Source: Haematococcus lacustris (taxonomy: Eukaryota; Chlorophyta; Chlorophyceae; Chlamydomonadales; Haematococcaceae). Taken from it: 64,000 nucleotides of DNA. Shown piece by piece: positions 38,089 to 50,400 of the stretch (position 1 is its first letter; each line of letters begins with the position of its first letter). The notes beneath the pieces were generated by a model. That model was given only the letters and a program-made list of their open reading frames with translations. It was not told where the DNA came from and made no database searches. Both the position numbers and the translations under genes were made by a program. The stretch covers positions 2,647,983 through 2,711,982 of the forward strand of contig JASKMD010000004.1 in assembly GCA_030144725.1 (NCBI GenBank), read 5' to 3'.

Positions 38089-39612
38089 TAAGGAGCGCAA
38101 CTCGTCTAGCCTAGTCATCTCGTCTCGACTCGTCGAGATGACGTCTCGTCTCGACTAGACTAGTCAGTCTAGATGGGCATTAAATGTGCATTTGACTAGC
38201 GCACCTGCTTCAGGCACCTGTATGGACGTTATGGCGCAGCTCAGATCGATTTGCTGGCCTTGCTGGGTTGGCGGTTAAAGTTGGTTTCCCGGACATGCCC
38301 GGACATGCCCAGCAGCGCCTGAATCGCAAATGGAGCCTGGGGGCCCTCTCCCGCCTCAGCCTCCCGAGCTCACCGCGCGGTACAACAAGAAACTTCTGAC
38401 GTTGGAGGAAATCAGCCAGGCGCACGCCAGCACCCTGACCCATCTTCCACGATGTCAAGGACGTCTCTGATCTCAAGAAGGATGCTGTGGGCATCAAGGA
38501 CCTGCTGCAGGTGTGGATTAGCAGATGTGTCATGCCATACTCATACCCATACCCATACCCAAGCGCCATACCCATACCCATACCCAACTCGTCTCCTTGG
38601 TTGCAGAGCTGGCCTGATGAGTTGAGGAGCGCCGGCCAACCAGTGCCAGCCATCAAAGGCTGGGTCATGGACAATACATCTGCTAACAAGCGAGCCATGC
38701 AGCTGATGGAGGATGACGACCCTGAGGCCATCAACATGGGCTGTGCAGGTATGGTAGCAGGGATGTATGCATTAGCAGCAGTAGCATGGACAACAGCGCA
38801 CGGACAGCAACAAGTATAGTCTGTTATGGTGCATGCAATGGATGTAAACTTGCTGCATGCAGCCCACTGGTTTAACTTGGCGGCGAAGGACTTTTCCAAG
38901 CCTTGCACAGGGCAGGAGATGCAAGCCCTTGCCCTAGCTGAGGAGCGCAGGGCTCAGGCTCAGCAACAGCAGCAACAGCATGCCATGCCGCTGCTGCAGC
39001 AGCCAGGCCAGGTGCAGCAGCCGGGCATGGCGCACCCACCTGGCCAGGTGCAGCAGCCAGGCATGGCGCACCCACCTGGCCAGGTGCAGCATCAAGGCCA
39101 ATGCTGGACTGGGTGCTCGCCGTAGCAATGAGGCTCAGCTCCTCGCACGCATGGGCGAGTAGGCAGCCACCACCACCTCTCAGTACAATCACTCCCCAAA
39201 CCAGACCACTTCCCAAACTCATAGTGTGTAGCAGTCTAGACACTCAGCTTTTTTGCTTGCAAGATGCTTTCCTTTAGACAAAGGCTATCATGTTTGCAAT
39301 GGCTGTTCTTCTTTTCATGTTTTAGTTCTTTACGACGTCGTCACGATGTATGTACAATGCATTACCACTGCGCGACAACGAGGCTGTCGATGACACACTT
39401 ATGCCTCAGCCAACCTCGCATTATGACCTCGCAAACACATAGTTACATAGTGCCTTGCAGGCGGGCAGATAGACGTCTCTAGCCTACCTGCGGGCGGAGT
39501 GAAAATCATTCCATTTGAAAAAAGCCGTCTAGGCTAGTCAATCTAGCCTAGATCTAGCCTAGATTTGACTAGCCTAGATCTAGGCTAGATCTAGGCTAGA
39601 TTGCGCTCCCTA
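38089..39612 (+). mobile_element. hAT transposon with transposase exons
   Basis: Short terminal inverted repeats TAAGGAGCGCAA / TTGCGCTCCCTA, flanked by the 8 bp target duplication CTTGGCAA (38081-38088 and 39613-39620), whose T at position 2 and A at position 7 fit the hAT target pattern. Both ends carry dense CTAG-rich palindromes (TCTAGCCTAG, GATCTAGGCTAG) inside the TIRs, typical places for transposase binding. It contains DUF659-like transposase exons. Confidence 0.88.
38431..39125 (+). pseudogene. hAT transposase fragment (DUF659-like) with repeat tail
   Basis: Exons about 38431..38510, 38607..38748, 38863..39125 with matching phases. They read FHDVKDVSDLKKDAVGIKDL, then IKGWVMDNTSANKRAMQLME, then NMGCAAHWFNLAAKDFSK. 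The WVMDNTSANKRA and GCAAHWFNL blocks match the DUF659 part of hAT transposases, whose Asp belongs to the RNase H-like catalytic core. After KDFSK the frame changes to Gln-rich sequence with QVQQPGMAHPPG repeats and stops. The BED finger and the C-terminal dimerisation domain are missing, so it is probably inactive. Confidence 0.7.
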
Positions 39613-39633
39613 CTTGGCAATATGTTGTCGGGA

Positions 39634-39872
39634 CACTCCTACATATTAATCCCTGCGTTCTTCCCTGCGCTTTTGACCAACCTTGTCTGATCGGACTGAA
39701 AATTTGATAGATGGTGTTTTGCAGAAAATAAAACATATTGTTTTTTGAAAATATTTCTCAAAAAACAATATGTTTTGATTTCTGCAAAACACCATCTATC
39801 AAAATTTCAGTCCGATCGGACAAGGTTGGTCAAAAGCGCAGGGAAGAACGCAGGGATTAATTTGTAGGAGTG
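39634..39872. mobile_element. Near-perfect palindromic (foldback) MITE
   Basis: Starts CACTCCTACATATTAATCCC and ends GGGATTAATTTGTAGGAGTG; the two 110 bp arms pair along almost all their length around a small AT loop (ATATTTCTC). It lies 13 bp right of the hAT element. The same arms flank the element at 59544-60206. No coding capacity; the target duplication is not clear. Confidence 0.85.
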
Positions 39873-40268
39873 GATGGCTCGGGATGGCTCTGGCTTTCAG
39901 TGTTACATGTGCCGTGGTGCCTCAACCCTCTTCCTCAACTTCAGCAGGCACATGTCACGCAAAATCATTACAGAAATACATGTATCGATGCTCAAACGCC
40001 TTGCAACACCACTACAGAAGACATGTATCGCTGATGCCAAGCACATGCATTGATGTAAAAAGGTGGCAACACCACACCACAACACCTCCACTCGTACACA
40101 TCAACACCACCACCTCAACAACACACCACAACACAATGACTCATGCCTCACACACCACCTATGCTATGTGCACAACAAGCAAGGACTGGTCGCACCTCCT
40201 ATAGCTAACACTCACCACGGGACTGCTAAGCACTTTGCCTTGCTGCCTATGCCCCATGGTACCAAATC

Positions 40269-40432
40269 AGGCTGGGCTGGGCTGGGCTGGGCGGGCTAAG
40301 CTAGGCTGGGCTGGGGTGGGCTGGGCTAGGCTAGGCTAGGCTGGGCTGGGGTGGGCTGGGCTGGGCTGGGGTGGGCTGGGCTAGGCTAGGCTAGGCTGGG
40401 CTGGGCTGGGGTGGGCTGGGCTGGGCTAGATT
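40269..40432 (+). repeat. GGGCT pentanucleotide array with TAGGC variants
   Basis: GGGCT repeats interspersed with AGGCT and GGGGT variants, followed by a poly-G run at 40437-40450. Same unit as the arrays at 46498 and 58336. Confidence 0.9.
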
Positions 40433-40450
40433 TTAGGGGGGAGGGGGGGG

Positions 40451-41793
40451 GTACCCTAACAACAAGGTGACACAACACAACAACACACAACACAACACAA
40501 CAACAACGTCCAGCTCCATATCATGCCTTGCTGACTCCTTGCTACCTCCTTGTTGGCTGCTGCTCTACGCCGCTGCTGCCTTGCTCGGTGATGGAGATGG
40601 GGGTGATTTATTGGCATCCTGCACACACAATCACAAAGACAAGGTCTTGGGGCACACACCACAAAACATGGTTGGAAAAAAGTAGAAATAGTTCGAAACT
40701 AAGGCTCATGACAGTTGTGTGTTACCCTCAGCTGTTCATGCCTGTCATGCGTTGCGCAAGTGTGCGCGTGAACATCAAACTGACCTAGACAAGGTGAGGT
40801 AAATTACAACTTTACTCACCTCTTGCTCACTGTTTTCAAGAGCTGATTCCCTTGCTGCACTCCTGCTTGGAAGACCCTTGGGCTGCTGTGGGTTTGATGC
40901 TGATCCTCACAACTGCCAAGCACCTGTGGAGGTCAGCAGATTTGGTTGCATGTGTTGACATTGTATGCAAAACGCACTAAGAAACAGCACCCCGTGCTTG
41001 CCTGGGAAGTAATCGCGACTTGCCAGTCCGACGGCAGCAAAGGCTGCTCGGCGCGGAAATGCCTCCGGCCACCAATTCATCTCTCCTGTTGCGACACGCA
41101 TATAAACAGATAGTGAATGGCATTGCGAAGCTAATCATGTCGTCGAGACAGTGCAGTACAATCGACAAAAGAGGGCCTAACCTGCTAGCGACACCGTTGT
41201 GAGATGTAGAGCCCAATGGTGGAAGAATTACATGCAGCGGATCAAAGACGGTGCCAAAAAGTGAATTGCGGGGCCAATGGCGGGGGTGACCACCTACTAT
41301 TCTGCAGAAACCTCGCTGCCCTTTTGTGCTGAGCCATGTGTCTAGGTAAGGTCACGCTACGGCCCTGTTGTTATGGAGCAGCATTAATCTGAACATCATG
41401 CAACTGGACAACCAAACTAAATAGCATCATCATCAGGGCTGTGGGATACGGGCTTGCCATACTCTCCCCTCTGTTCTTCATTTGTACGACTAGATCATGT
41501 AAGTAATACATGACTACTACGCGCTTTACCTTGGCTTCGGCTGTAAGTGTCGAGGTTATTCTTCACCATTTTGGGCACTGAGGGAGTGAGGGAGACTGGT
41601 TGGGGTTCATGCTTTCATACCACCTTACGTCACAAGGCATGGCATTAGACGCTATTGGCTAGACAGGCAAGCAACTAAATTCACATACAATTATGGCCAT
41701 GCACACAAGATACTGCATCACTCTCTGCCAATCACGATCACCTACTTTGTTTTGCTCACCATCTCTCGTGATTTGCATGTACGCATCAGTACT
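40451..41793. other. Intergenic with one possible exon
   Basis: Mostly no signal: CAACA-rich simple sequence at 40460-40505, and diffuse repeats near 41280-41400 and 41810-41900 (CCTCGCTGCCCTT..GGTAAGGTCACGCTA). One plus-strand stretch at about 40848-40930 (ELIPLLHSCLEDPWAAVGLM) lies between AAG and a possible donor and could be an isolated exon; no partner exons found. Confidence 0.35.
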
Positions 41794-44433
41794 TTCTTTG
41801 ACTCTATTTTCTTTGACCTCGCTGCCCTTCTGCCCTGACCCATATGTCCAAGTAAGGTCACGCTATCGCCCTGTTGTGCACTAACTTGATCCCATACATA
41901 ATGCAATTTGCCAACCAAAATAAGTGACATTGACATGCATGCAATGTTCTCCCCACTTAGTTTCCTTTGTAAGACTAGCTCATGCAAGTACTGGGAATAC
42001 TCCACTGCTACGTTCTCCACATGGCTATAGTGTCAAGGATAGTCTTGACCATCTTTGCACGGGAAGAGATGAGCATCCACATGCACAACATGACAGGTAA
42101 CGAGGTTGGGTACAACCGATGGTTGATGGTACGTTTACATACATACTTCAATGCTTACAACCCGTCCTCATGTGGTTGTGAGGCATGATCATCGCCCCAT
42201 ACACTACACTCACAACAACACTTGAACCGTGCCATTGCAGCATTGCGACAGATTTACACACACATCCCTCAACACCATGATGTGAAGCTTAGCCTGATTC
42301 AGTGATCACCATACCTACATCTTCTCAAACACAATAACACGACCCAACAGGACGCATCATCTGTGTCTACAACCAATCGTGCCTGATCACAAGTGCATGC
42401 AACTACTAATTGTCAACACGCTGGGCAGCAGCTGACTGCCTGGTACTGTGATATGAACGGGTATCTACCACACATGTGCAGCTTAGTATATTTCAGACTC
42501 GCCCTCAATGCTGCCAGGCTTGCCATTGACAAAGGCCAGGGCTGCCCAGGTCAAAGCCCAGGCACCAAAGGCAGTGGGGAACACATCGTACAGGGAGCTG
42601 GCGTCAGTACCCAGGAAGGTGGCGACCTGCACACATCAGGACAAACGGTGCATATGCCCCATGACCCTCACATCCCTTCTACCCAGGAAACCAGCTCTCC
42701 ACGTCACAAGGTCAACAACCTCAACCTCAGCAACAGGCAGCGCAGCCGCAGGAGTGGGCTCACCTGTGCAATGATGCCTGGACCAGAGTAGCCGCCCATG
42801 CGCAGCTGCTGGAACACGGCCGCAGCAAAGCCAAGCATGGCCAGCCTGCAGCAGCGGCAGGGGTCAGGGTGTGAGTGTAGACAGCAGGCTGGTGGTGACA
42901 TGCAGCTTAGCAACTTGCAGTACAAGCTTTGCCAGGTTACTCAGGACAGCCCTGGCCACAGCGTGTGTCCACTTGTCACCACAGCTGGCTGGCCCTGGCA
43001 GCATCACAGGCAGGGTTGCAGGCGGCCAGCTGACCCACCTGCCATTGAAGACCTCGTTGGCCTTGGTGAAGCCACCGAAGTTGGAGATGCCCAGGAAGCG
43101 TTTGAAGTCCAGAGGGCTCACCGAGGCAGTTGGGGGCCCGGCAGGCCGCTTAGCCACGTCCTGCACAACCAGGCAGCAGGAAGCTTGCACAGGGGCAGGC
43201 ACTGCCTGGTGCCACTGACCAGCTGGGGCAGCGTACTGGCTATTGGGCAGCAGCTCAGCACCCTTGATCCACCACAGGACCGTGGCATGCTGGCAGCCCA
43301 GCCCAGCTCAACGCCTCTGCTCTGCCCCAGGACTCTGCTGCTGCTACTGCCGCCCCGCCACTGCGCATGCCTGACCTTGAGGTTCTCAGAGGAGAAGGTG
43401 GGGCTCCAGGGCACCAGGGCCGTGAAGGCGTTCTGCACCACCAGCAGACCCAGCAGGGTGGCGGCATTGGCGGGCGTGAAGGAGAAGCCTGCCAGGTTGA
43501 AGCCAGTGGACACCTGCTCCAGGATGTTGGGGTGGTTGGGCAAGGCCCACTGCACAGCACACAGAAGCGGCCAGAGCACACACGCACATCAGTCAAGCGC
43601 GATATACCCTGCAGCAAACAGCTGCAGACACAGCACCCGGTAGCTGGCGGCTGCCTGCTGAGAGGCTGCTGTGGTCCAGGCGCTGCAGCTGGGTGCTGGC
43701 GGTCAGCGTGTGCTGCCCCACCTCACCTCCCAGAACAGGGCGGCGCTCAGGCCCACCATGGCCAGGCGGCCAGCAAACACCTCCCGGCGCCGAGTAAAGG
43801 CCGAGATCCAGCGGGTCACCTGCCACCAGGCCAGGCAGCAGCTGCGCTCAGCTCAGCTGTGGGTGAGGCAGCCGCAGCACCCTCTCAGGCGCACGACAGC
43901 ACAGGGCAGGCCGGGCAAGCACTGGCAGCAGGCTGTGCAGGCAGCTGCTGACTGAGCCCCGCCTGGGTGCTGCCAGGTCTTGACGCGGGTGCTGCGCCCA
44001 CCTTGGGCTCCCCTGCATCATACTCGGGCTTGCCACCTGCCCGCTGGATGAAGCTCTGGGCGCCAGTGGCCTGGGCTGAGCTGGCTGTGGACTGCTTGGC
44101 CTGGGAGCAACACAGGGGGCAGCAGCATTGGCTGTGCTTGCAGACTGGCAGCATACCAGGACCAGCGACAGCAGTGAGGGGATGGGTAGGCGCTGGACAG
44201 CACACCTCGGCCAGCAGGTCGCTGCCCTTTTGCTGGACATTGCGGGCGCCCTGGCTCAGCTGGTCCTGCACCTCCTCCAGCTGGTCGTTCTCCTTGAACC
44301 GGAGCGGCCTGCGCGGCAGCAGGCACCCTCGCATCAGCTGTGACGCCCAAGGCTGGCTGTGACGCGAGCAGGGCTGTGCGAGGTGCTGAGCCGCAGCCTG
44401 CCCGCCTCACCGGCATCGCGAACCCAGAGGGCG
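41794..44433 (-). repeat. Right arm of the 2.6 kb inverted duplication
   Basis: Reverse complement of 1-2631 with few changes; homology on this side ends at about 41794, and the duplication runs past the left window edge on the other. It includes the complete second PsbS-like gene except the first roughly 69 coding bases, which lie at 44434-44502. Confidence 0.92.
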
Positions 44434-44502
44434 AGACACTGGCGCACGGCAGGCAGCGCCGCGAGTGTTGAGGCAGGGTGCTGATGCGCGTGAGGCGATC
44501 AT
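42483..44502 (-). CDS. PsbS/LHC-like chlorophyll-binding thylakoid protein, copy 2 (complete)
   Basis: Exons (minus strand, 5' to 3'): 44411..44502, 44206..44308, 44002..44100, 43727..43819, 43376..43549, 43039..43160, 42764..42845, 42483..42626; 302 residues. The ATG at 44500-44502 starts MIASRASAPCLNTRGAACRA, a plastid transit peptide rich in Ala, Ser and Arg. Chlorophyll-binding helix motifs are at residues 111-119 (EVFAGRLAM) and 223-231 (EVFNGRLAM), with a hydrophobic helix between (TLLGLLVVQNAFTALV) and another at the C-terminus (AFGAWALTWAALAFV). The central RPAGP..FKRFLG linker resembles PsbS. All donors, including intron 6 (43037-43038), are GT. The last exon has Tyr (SSLYDVF) where copy 1 has Phe. 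Confidence 0.85.
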
Positions 44503-45419
44503 TGTGACTGTGGTTTGTGGACTGGCTGTGTAAGGCTGGCTGTGCTGGTTTGCTGCTGTCCAGAGCTATTGGCTGCGACTATGCACGGTTGTGAGTGCGA
44601 GTGCGGTGTTGTACTCTACTTGCGGCTTACTCCTGTGACGGGAGTGAGATGCGGCCGGTCGTGATGCATAAACCGGCAAGCCGTCCCATTGCGTGGAGCT
44701 GCGTGGCCTGCACGCCCGGCAATGACGCGCTGTGGCAAGGCGGCGTTGTGCCAGTAAGATGTGACCGCCCTAGCCTACTGCTATGTAGATGCCCAATTGT
44801 ACACAGCACCCACACTCTTAGGACAAGTCAGAGATAGCGCTGCTTGCAAGCAGCGACTAACCTTCTGCATACAGCCCACACAATAGCTTTGTCACTGCAG
44901 ATGCAACATTGACCGCTGTCCAGCCACCCCTCCAAGGCATCATCGTGCACAACAACTCATCCCTTGTCAAGCCTTCAGGGAACCCTTGCAGCCCTGCTGG
45001 AACCTTCCCTGCGTCACGCAGCATGCCCCTGGCAGGCAGGCTGCTTGGCACTGCCTGGTTGTAGGCAGAGGGGCCTGCTTAGGGGCCTGAAGTAGCTTGA
45101 TGCCACATCCCTCAACACATCATTACACCGAGTGAGAAGTGCACACCAAATGTTGCTGCATCCAGCCCATGCTAGAGTTCTGGCTGAAACTGATGAGGAC
45201 AACAAGGACAGAACACCAGCAGCACAGTTCAATTAGCAGAGGAACCCTGCTGGCTACCACCCCATACAGCTTCTGCGCCATGCCAGTCAGTATAGTTTCT
45301 GCCTGCAGACGAAGCCCAGTCCTGTTCGTTGGTGCAGGGGGTGGAGGCAGGGCAGGCCAAAGCCATCCGCTAGCTGGACAGGCCCCATGCTGCCATGTCA
45401 GCGCCCAGTCAACGCCTGG
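44503..45419. other. Between the PsbS-like gene and the CAP gene, no gene confirmed
   Basis: Holds the upstream region of PsbS-like copy 2 and the 3' flank of the CAP gene. Open frames at 44595-44837 (+) and 44857-45232 (-) show no domain or splice pattern. Confidence 0.4.
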
Positions 45420-46405
45420 TCAGCGGGCCGAAGGGAACACGTTCCTCTCAAACCCATCAAACCGGTTGCCAGCTGGAGTGTAGCGGCACACGTAGTAGAC
45501 CTGGCCAGAGCAGAGGGAGGAACAGGAGCAAGGGGCGGAGCCACAGCCACAGGGTGGGGCCAAGGACCGGGGACATGGGCAGGTGCTAGGTTTGGGGCGG
45601 CTACTTACCAGCTGTGTGAAGGCGTTGGTGAACAGGTCAAAGCCGGGAAACTGGAAGTCGTAGTCCTGCTGCTGGCTGTACCAGGCAAAGATACAGTCAC
45701 CCCAGGATCGGAAACCTTTGCCCAGGCTCTCATCTGGCACAGGCAGCAGATCAGCCATTGCTGTCCACAGTACACACTGTGTGCACCAGTGATTTTGTTT
45801 GCTTTTCAGGCCTGACTTTCGCTACCACACGGTCCCTTGCGTCGACTGGCCTCGGCGGTTTCGTAATTGAAAAAACGAATTTTCGGAATCTAAAACTATT
45901 GTTGCTATTAAAATGCTATGATATCTATTTTTCGTAACGAATCGTGACCAGCTGCGTAACCAGCCATGTGATGGTCCTGGACCCTTCGTGATCAGCATCA
46001 GCTTGGCTGTTAAAAAAAAATCCCACTGGTGTGCACATGGAGCTGGTGATCGACAGCTGACATGGGGCATCGATAGGCATGTGATCTGCAGTGTGTTGGC
46101 AGTGGCTGCCGAGGTGGTGGCTGACTAGGTGCCTAGGCGCTGGCACCGGGTACACGTTGCATGAGTTGCCAATGGTTGCGGTGATGGCTGGCTGTCCACA
46201 CCCTGGCCACCGCCCTCTGGAGCAAGGCAGCCACCCCTACACCTGCTGCTCCCCTTCACCACTGACCACATAGGACCTGAGCCCGCTGCCCCTCATGCAG
46301 GCCCCTGAGCCCTGCCCCTCCAGCCACACATACTGAGATCTCCTGTTGGCATCCGCCTGGCCTGGCCTGGCCAGGCCCCCACCTTCGCTGATGGAGTTGG
46401 CGTGC

Positions 46406-46421
46406 CTGAAGGTGCAAGTGG
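46406..46421 (+). repeat. 16 bp direct repeat, left border of the CAP insertion
   Basis: CTGAAGGTGCAAGTGG, identical to 53991-54006. Read as a target-site duplication in the CAP coding exon. Confidence 0.75.
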
Positions 46422-46497
46422 GCAAAGGGTACCACAGGAGTCAGAGTTGGTGAGGGATGTGAGATGATAGGTAGGGGTAGGGAGGGGAGGTGACGGA

Positions 46498-46575
46498 GAG
46501 GGCTGGGCTGGGCTGGGCTGGGCTGGGCTGGGCTGGGCTGGGCTGGGCTGGGCTGGGCTGGGCTGGGCTGGGCTG
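46498..46575 (+). repeat. Pure GGGCT pentanucleotide array
   Basis: About fifteen uninterrupted GGGCT units near the left end of the insertion in the CAP gene. Confidence 0.95.
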
Positions 46576-46884
46576 CAACACAAGGGAGGCAACAGTGGGA
46601 ACGCACAGTGTGCCCCACGCGCCATTGCGACCTCGTGCATCAAGTCCTGCCGTGCGTGTGTTGTGCTTGTGTGTTGTGCGGGCAGCAAGTCCAGGGCTCC
46701 AAGACAAGCAGGCTGTGACTATACGGGGTAAGTAGTATTAGTATTCCAGATTACGCCACAACGCCAGAACGCCATTTGTCGCTGCGCTACGCCGCACTGT
46801 AAGCTGTCTCCGCTGATGACTCCGCTGAGGTCTCCCCTGCAGGTCCCAACTGTCAGCAGCTAACCAGCAGCTACGGACGTGTCC

Positions 46885-47167
46885 TGTTGGAAGAGCACGG
46901 GCAGACGCGGACACCAGTTCAGGGTAGTTACATTGATCTGCCACAACTGCTACCGCGCAACCTTGCGTCAGCCTTGCGCAACCTTGCGCCTACCTGTTGG
47001 AAGAGCACGGGCAGACGCGGACACCAGTTCAGGGTGCCTACGACTGCCGGGTGTCTGCCCTAAATACGGCAGTCACACTCGCACTCATCGCGGCCGGGCC
47101 GCTGGCAGGCACACCCTACAATCCCGGTGCTTGATCTCAACTGCACCGGGAGGGTATGCAACTAACA
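46885..47167 (-). repeat. Copia 3' LTR
   Basis: 283 bp starting TGTTGGAAGAGC and ending AACTAACA in + orientation; identical by eye to 52570-52852. Its first 42 bases are repeated about 113 bases further in. The purine tract GAGTGGGAG (minus strand) lies just inside it. Confidence 0.93.
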
Positions 47168-47444
47168 CTCCCACTCAGAGGTCTGGCTAGGTGAGAGCAA
47201 CAACTTTGCGCTTCCAACAACTGTTTTAAGCAAGCTACTGGCGGTTAGCAGGCATGCAAGCCTGACCCAAGCAAACAACTGCGGGCAACTTCTCAGATCA
47301 TGACAAAAGCACACCATGCTAAAATCAACAGGCTGTTAGCAGGCATGCAGGCCTGTGCCTAGAATCCTTTCATGCTCCAGTCCTGATTAACATTCCAGGC
47401 TGGATACCACAGGCTGTTTCAGATCAGATAAGACCTGTGCCTGT

Positions 47445-50400
47445 TCAGCTGAACACTCCACATCCTTGCTTGCCCATGTTAAACTGGACTGCTGCCAAGG
47501 GCTTGGTGAGGATATCTGCCAGCATGCTGGAAGTGTGGCAGTAGTGGAAAGCTACCTCACCCCTGCTGATGCGCTCTCTGACAAAGTGGTGGTGCACATC
47601 TATGTGCTTAGCCCTGGAGGTGGCCATGGGGTTGTGCAAGAGCTGAATGGCTGCCTGATTGTCACAGCCCAGGTGCACACAGCTGGCATCCAGCTGCAGA
47701 TCCCTCATAAGCTTGCGCAGCCACAGAGCCTCCTTGGCTGCGCTGGAAGCTGCCATATACTCTGCTTCTGCTGTTGACATAGCCACAGTCGGCTGCAGGC
47801 GGCTGGACCAGCTAATGGCACCCCCATGCAGAGTGAAGATATACCCAGTGGTGCTTCTGGCTGTGTCCTTGTCCCCTGCATAGTCTGCATCAGAGAAGCC
47901 CTGCAGCCCTGACACACCACCAAACAGGAGTCCTTGATCTGCTGTGCCCTTCAAGTAACATAGCACACTGCAGGCGGCTGCCCAGTGCTGCTTAGTGGGT
48001 GCAGACATGTGCCTGGCCAAGGCGCCCACAGCAAAAGCAATGTCTGGCCGTGTGCAGCAGGTCAGGTAAAGCAGACTGCCCACCAGGGCACTGTAATGAT
48101 GCAGAGTCGTGTCCAATGCATCCCCTTCCCTGACTAGCTTAACAGCAGGAGCCATGGGCAGAGGCTTGCTGTGAGCTGCTGACTTGCTGTTGGCTGTAAC
48201 CAGCTCCTGGATAAATTTGTGCTGGTCAAGCTTGATGGTGCCCTCAGCCCTGTCCCTGGTCAGCTGCATCCCTAGGAACCACCGTGCCTCACCCAAGTCC
48301 TTCAGTTTGAATGCTGAGGACAGCTGCTTCTTCACGTGGGCCAAGCCTGCGGTGTCCCCCTGCTGGGTGCACAGAAGGCAGTCGTCCACATACACTAGCA
48401 GGTACACCATGCCAGTGCTCAGCTGCAGGGTAAACAGGGCAGGGTCTGCCTCAGAGGCCTTGAAGCCCATGCTCAGCAGCTCCTCACACAGCCTAGCATG
48501 CCACGCCCTAGGGGCCTGCCTTAGTCCATACAGGGCCTTCTGCAGGCGGCACACAGTGTTAGTGCTGCCCTCCTCAAAACCCTCTGGCTGCTGCACATAG
48601 ATGACCTCCCCTGGCTCTAGCTTGCCGTTCAGGAAGGCTGTCTCAAAGTCTAACTGATGAATCTCCATGTTTTCAGCTGCTGCCTTGGCCAGGAGGGTGC
48701 GCAATGTGGTGTGCTTGCTGACAGGTGCATAGACATCTCCTACATCCACACCTGATTGTTGATAGAACCCCTTTGCCACTAGTCTGGCCTTCAGCTTCTC
48801 AATGTTCCCTGCAGCATCACGCTTCACTTTGAGTACCCATTTGGTGGGCAGCACACGTGCATTGGCAGGACGCTCTTCAAGGCACCATGTTTGGTTGGCA
48901 TGCAGGGAGGCCAGCTCAGCATTCATGGCTTCAATCCACAGGTCTGCCATGGGACCTGCCAGGGCCTCTGCCACAGTGGGTGTGTCATTGACAGGAGAGT
49001 CTGACACATTCATGGCAAACAAGTCAGAGTCCCTGAACCTCTCAGGTCGGTGCCTCTCTCTGGATGGGTTGCGCCGTGGCACGGGTGCAGCAGGTGCTTC
49101 AGGTGAGGCAGGCCGTGGGTCAGGTGCAGGAGGCATGGGCATAGAGGGGTGCACTGCAGGTGCTGCCTGTCTTGCTGTTGCTGATGTTGGGATCAGAGGA
49201 ACACGGAGCGCGGGCTGTGCCAAGCCTGGTCTTGCTGCTGCTGCTGGTCTAGCTGCTGGTGCTGCCGGTCTTGCTGCTGTTGGTGCTGCAGCTGATGCTG
49301 ACGGTCTGACTGCTGCTGGTGCTGCTGGTGGTGCTGCAGCTGGTGCTGCTGGTCTTGCTGCTGCTGGTGCTGCAGCTGATGTTGCTGGTCTTGCTGCTGC
49401 TGGTGCTGCAGCTGGTGCTGGTGCTGGTCTTGCTGCTGCTGGTGCTGCAGCTGGTTGTGCTCCCACTGTCTCCCTGGCTAGAGGCATAGAGCGAAGGCTG
49501 AATCTGCCTATTCCTGGTCTGGGTAGCTTGCTGATGAGCTCCAGTTGCTGTTGATGCCACATGTGGGAGCCTGGCTCATATCTGGCAGTGAGGCTGACTT
49601 GCTGACTGGGTTCCTGCTCACTGGGTGGAGAGTCTGAGCTGCTGCTGTCCTGATGTGCCCCTACGCCTTCCAGGGGTCTGGACTGTGGTCGCTGTGCACT
49701 GCTGCCTGGCCTGCTGATGCTGCTGCTGCTCCCACTGTCCTCAGAGCTACTGCTGCTGGTCTGCTGCAGACTGTTGCCCCCCTCAGCAGGAGCTGCTGGG
49801 GTCAGTGGCTCAGAGGGGGTTGATGGGCTGGGTGGGAGGGGTAAGAGAAACACAGGCTGGGCTGGCTGGTCCTGCTGGCGAGTAGGCTGCAGAACTGACA
49901 GCTCATCAAACACTATGTCCTTGCTGCATGTCTCCCTGCCGTTGACCAGTACCCTGTAAGCCTTAGAGCCAGGCTCATAGCCTATGAACAGGCCCTCAAC
50001 AGACTTGGCCTGCAGCTTGCTGCGCTGGTGATCAGGAATGTGGAGCCAGACTCTGCAGCCAAACACTCTGAGACCTGACAGATCAGGTTTGACACCGTAG
50101 AAGGCCTCCCAAGGTGTGAGCGGCTGGCCTGACACAGGAAGCAGGCATCTGACATGATTGGCAAACTTAACAGCATGTGCCCAGAAGCTGAGTGAGATAT
50201 CGGCTGAGTGGATGATGCTGCGAGCTTTCTCAAAGATGGTTCTGTTCAGGCGTTCAGCTGCACCGTTCTGCTGTGGGCTGTAGGGGGCTGAGTGCTGGTG
50301 CACTATGCCTTTGCTGGCACAGTACTCCCTCATGCGGCTGTTGACGTATTCTGTGCCATTGTCTGTCCGGATGGCCTTGCAGCGGTAACCTGACTGGGTC

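Noticed and set aside
38530..38590. CATACC repeats as a functional site
   Set aside because: Simple sequence inside an intron of the hAT transposase; a similar run at 55155 has no shared context.
48802..49554. 250-codon plus-strand frame rich in Ala and Gly
   Set aside because: Antisense of the Ala/Pro-rich linker of the Copia polyprotein.
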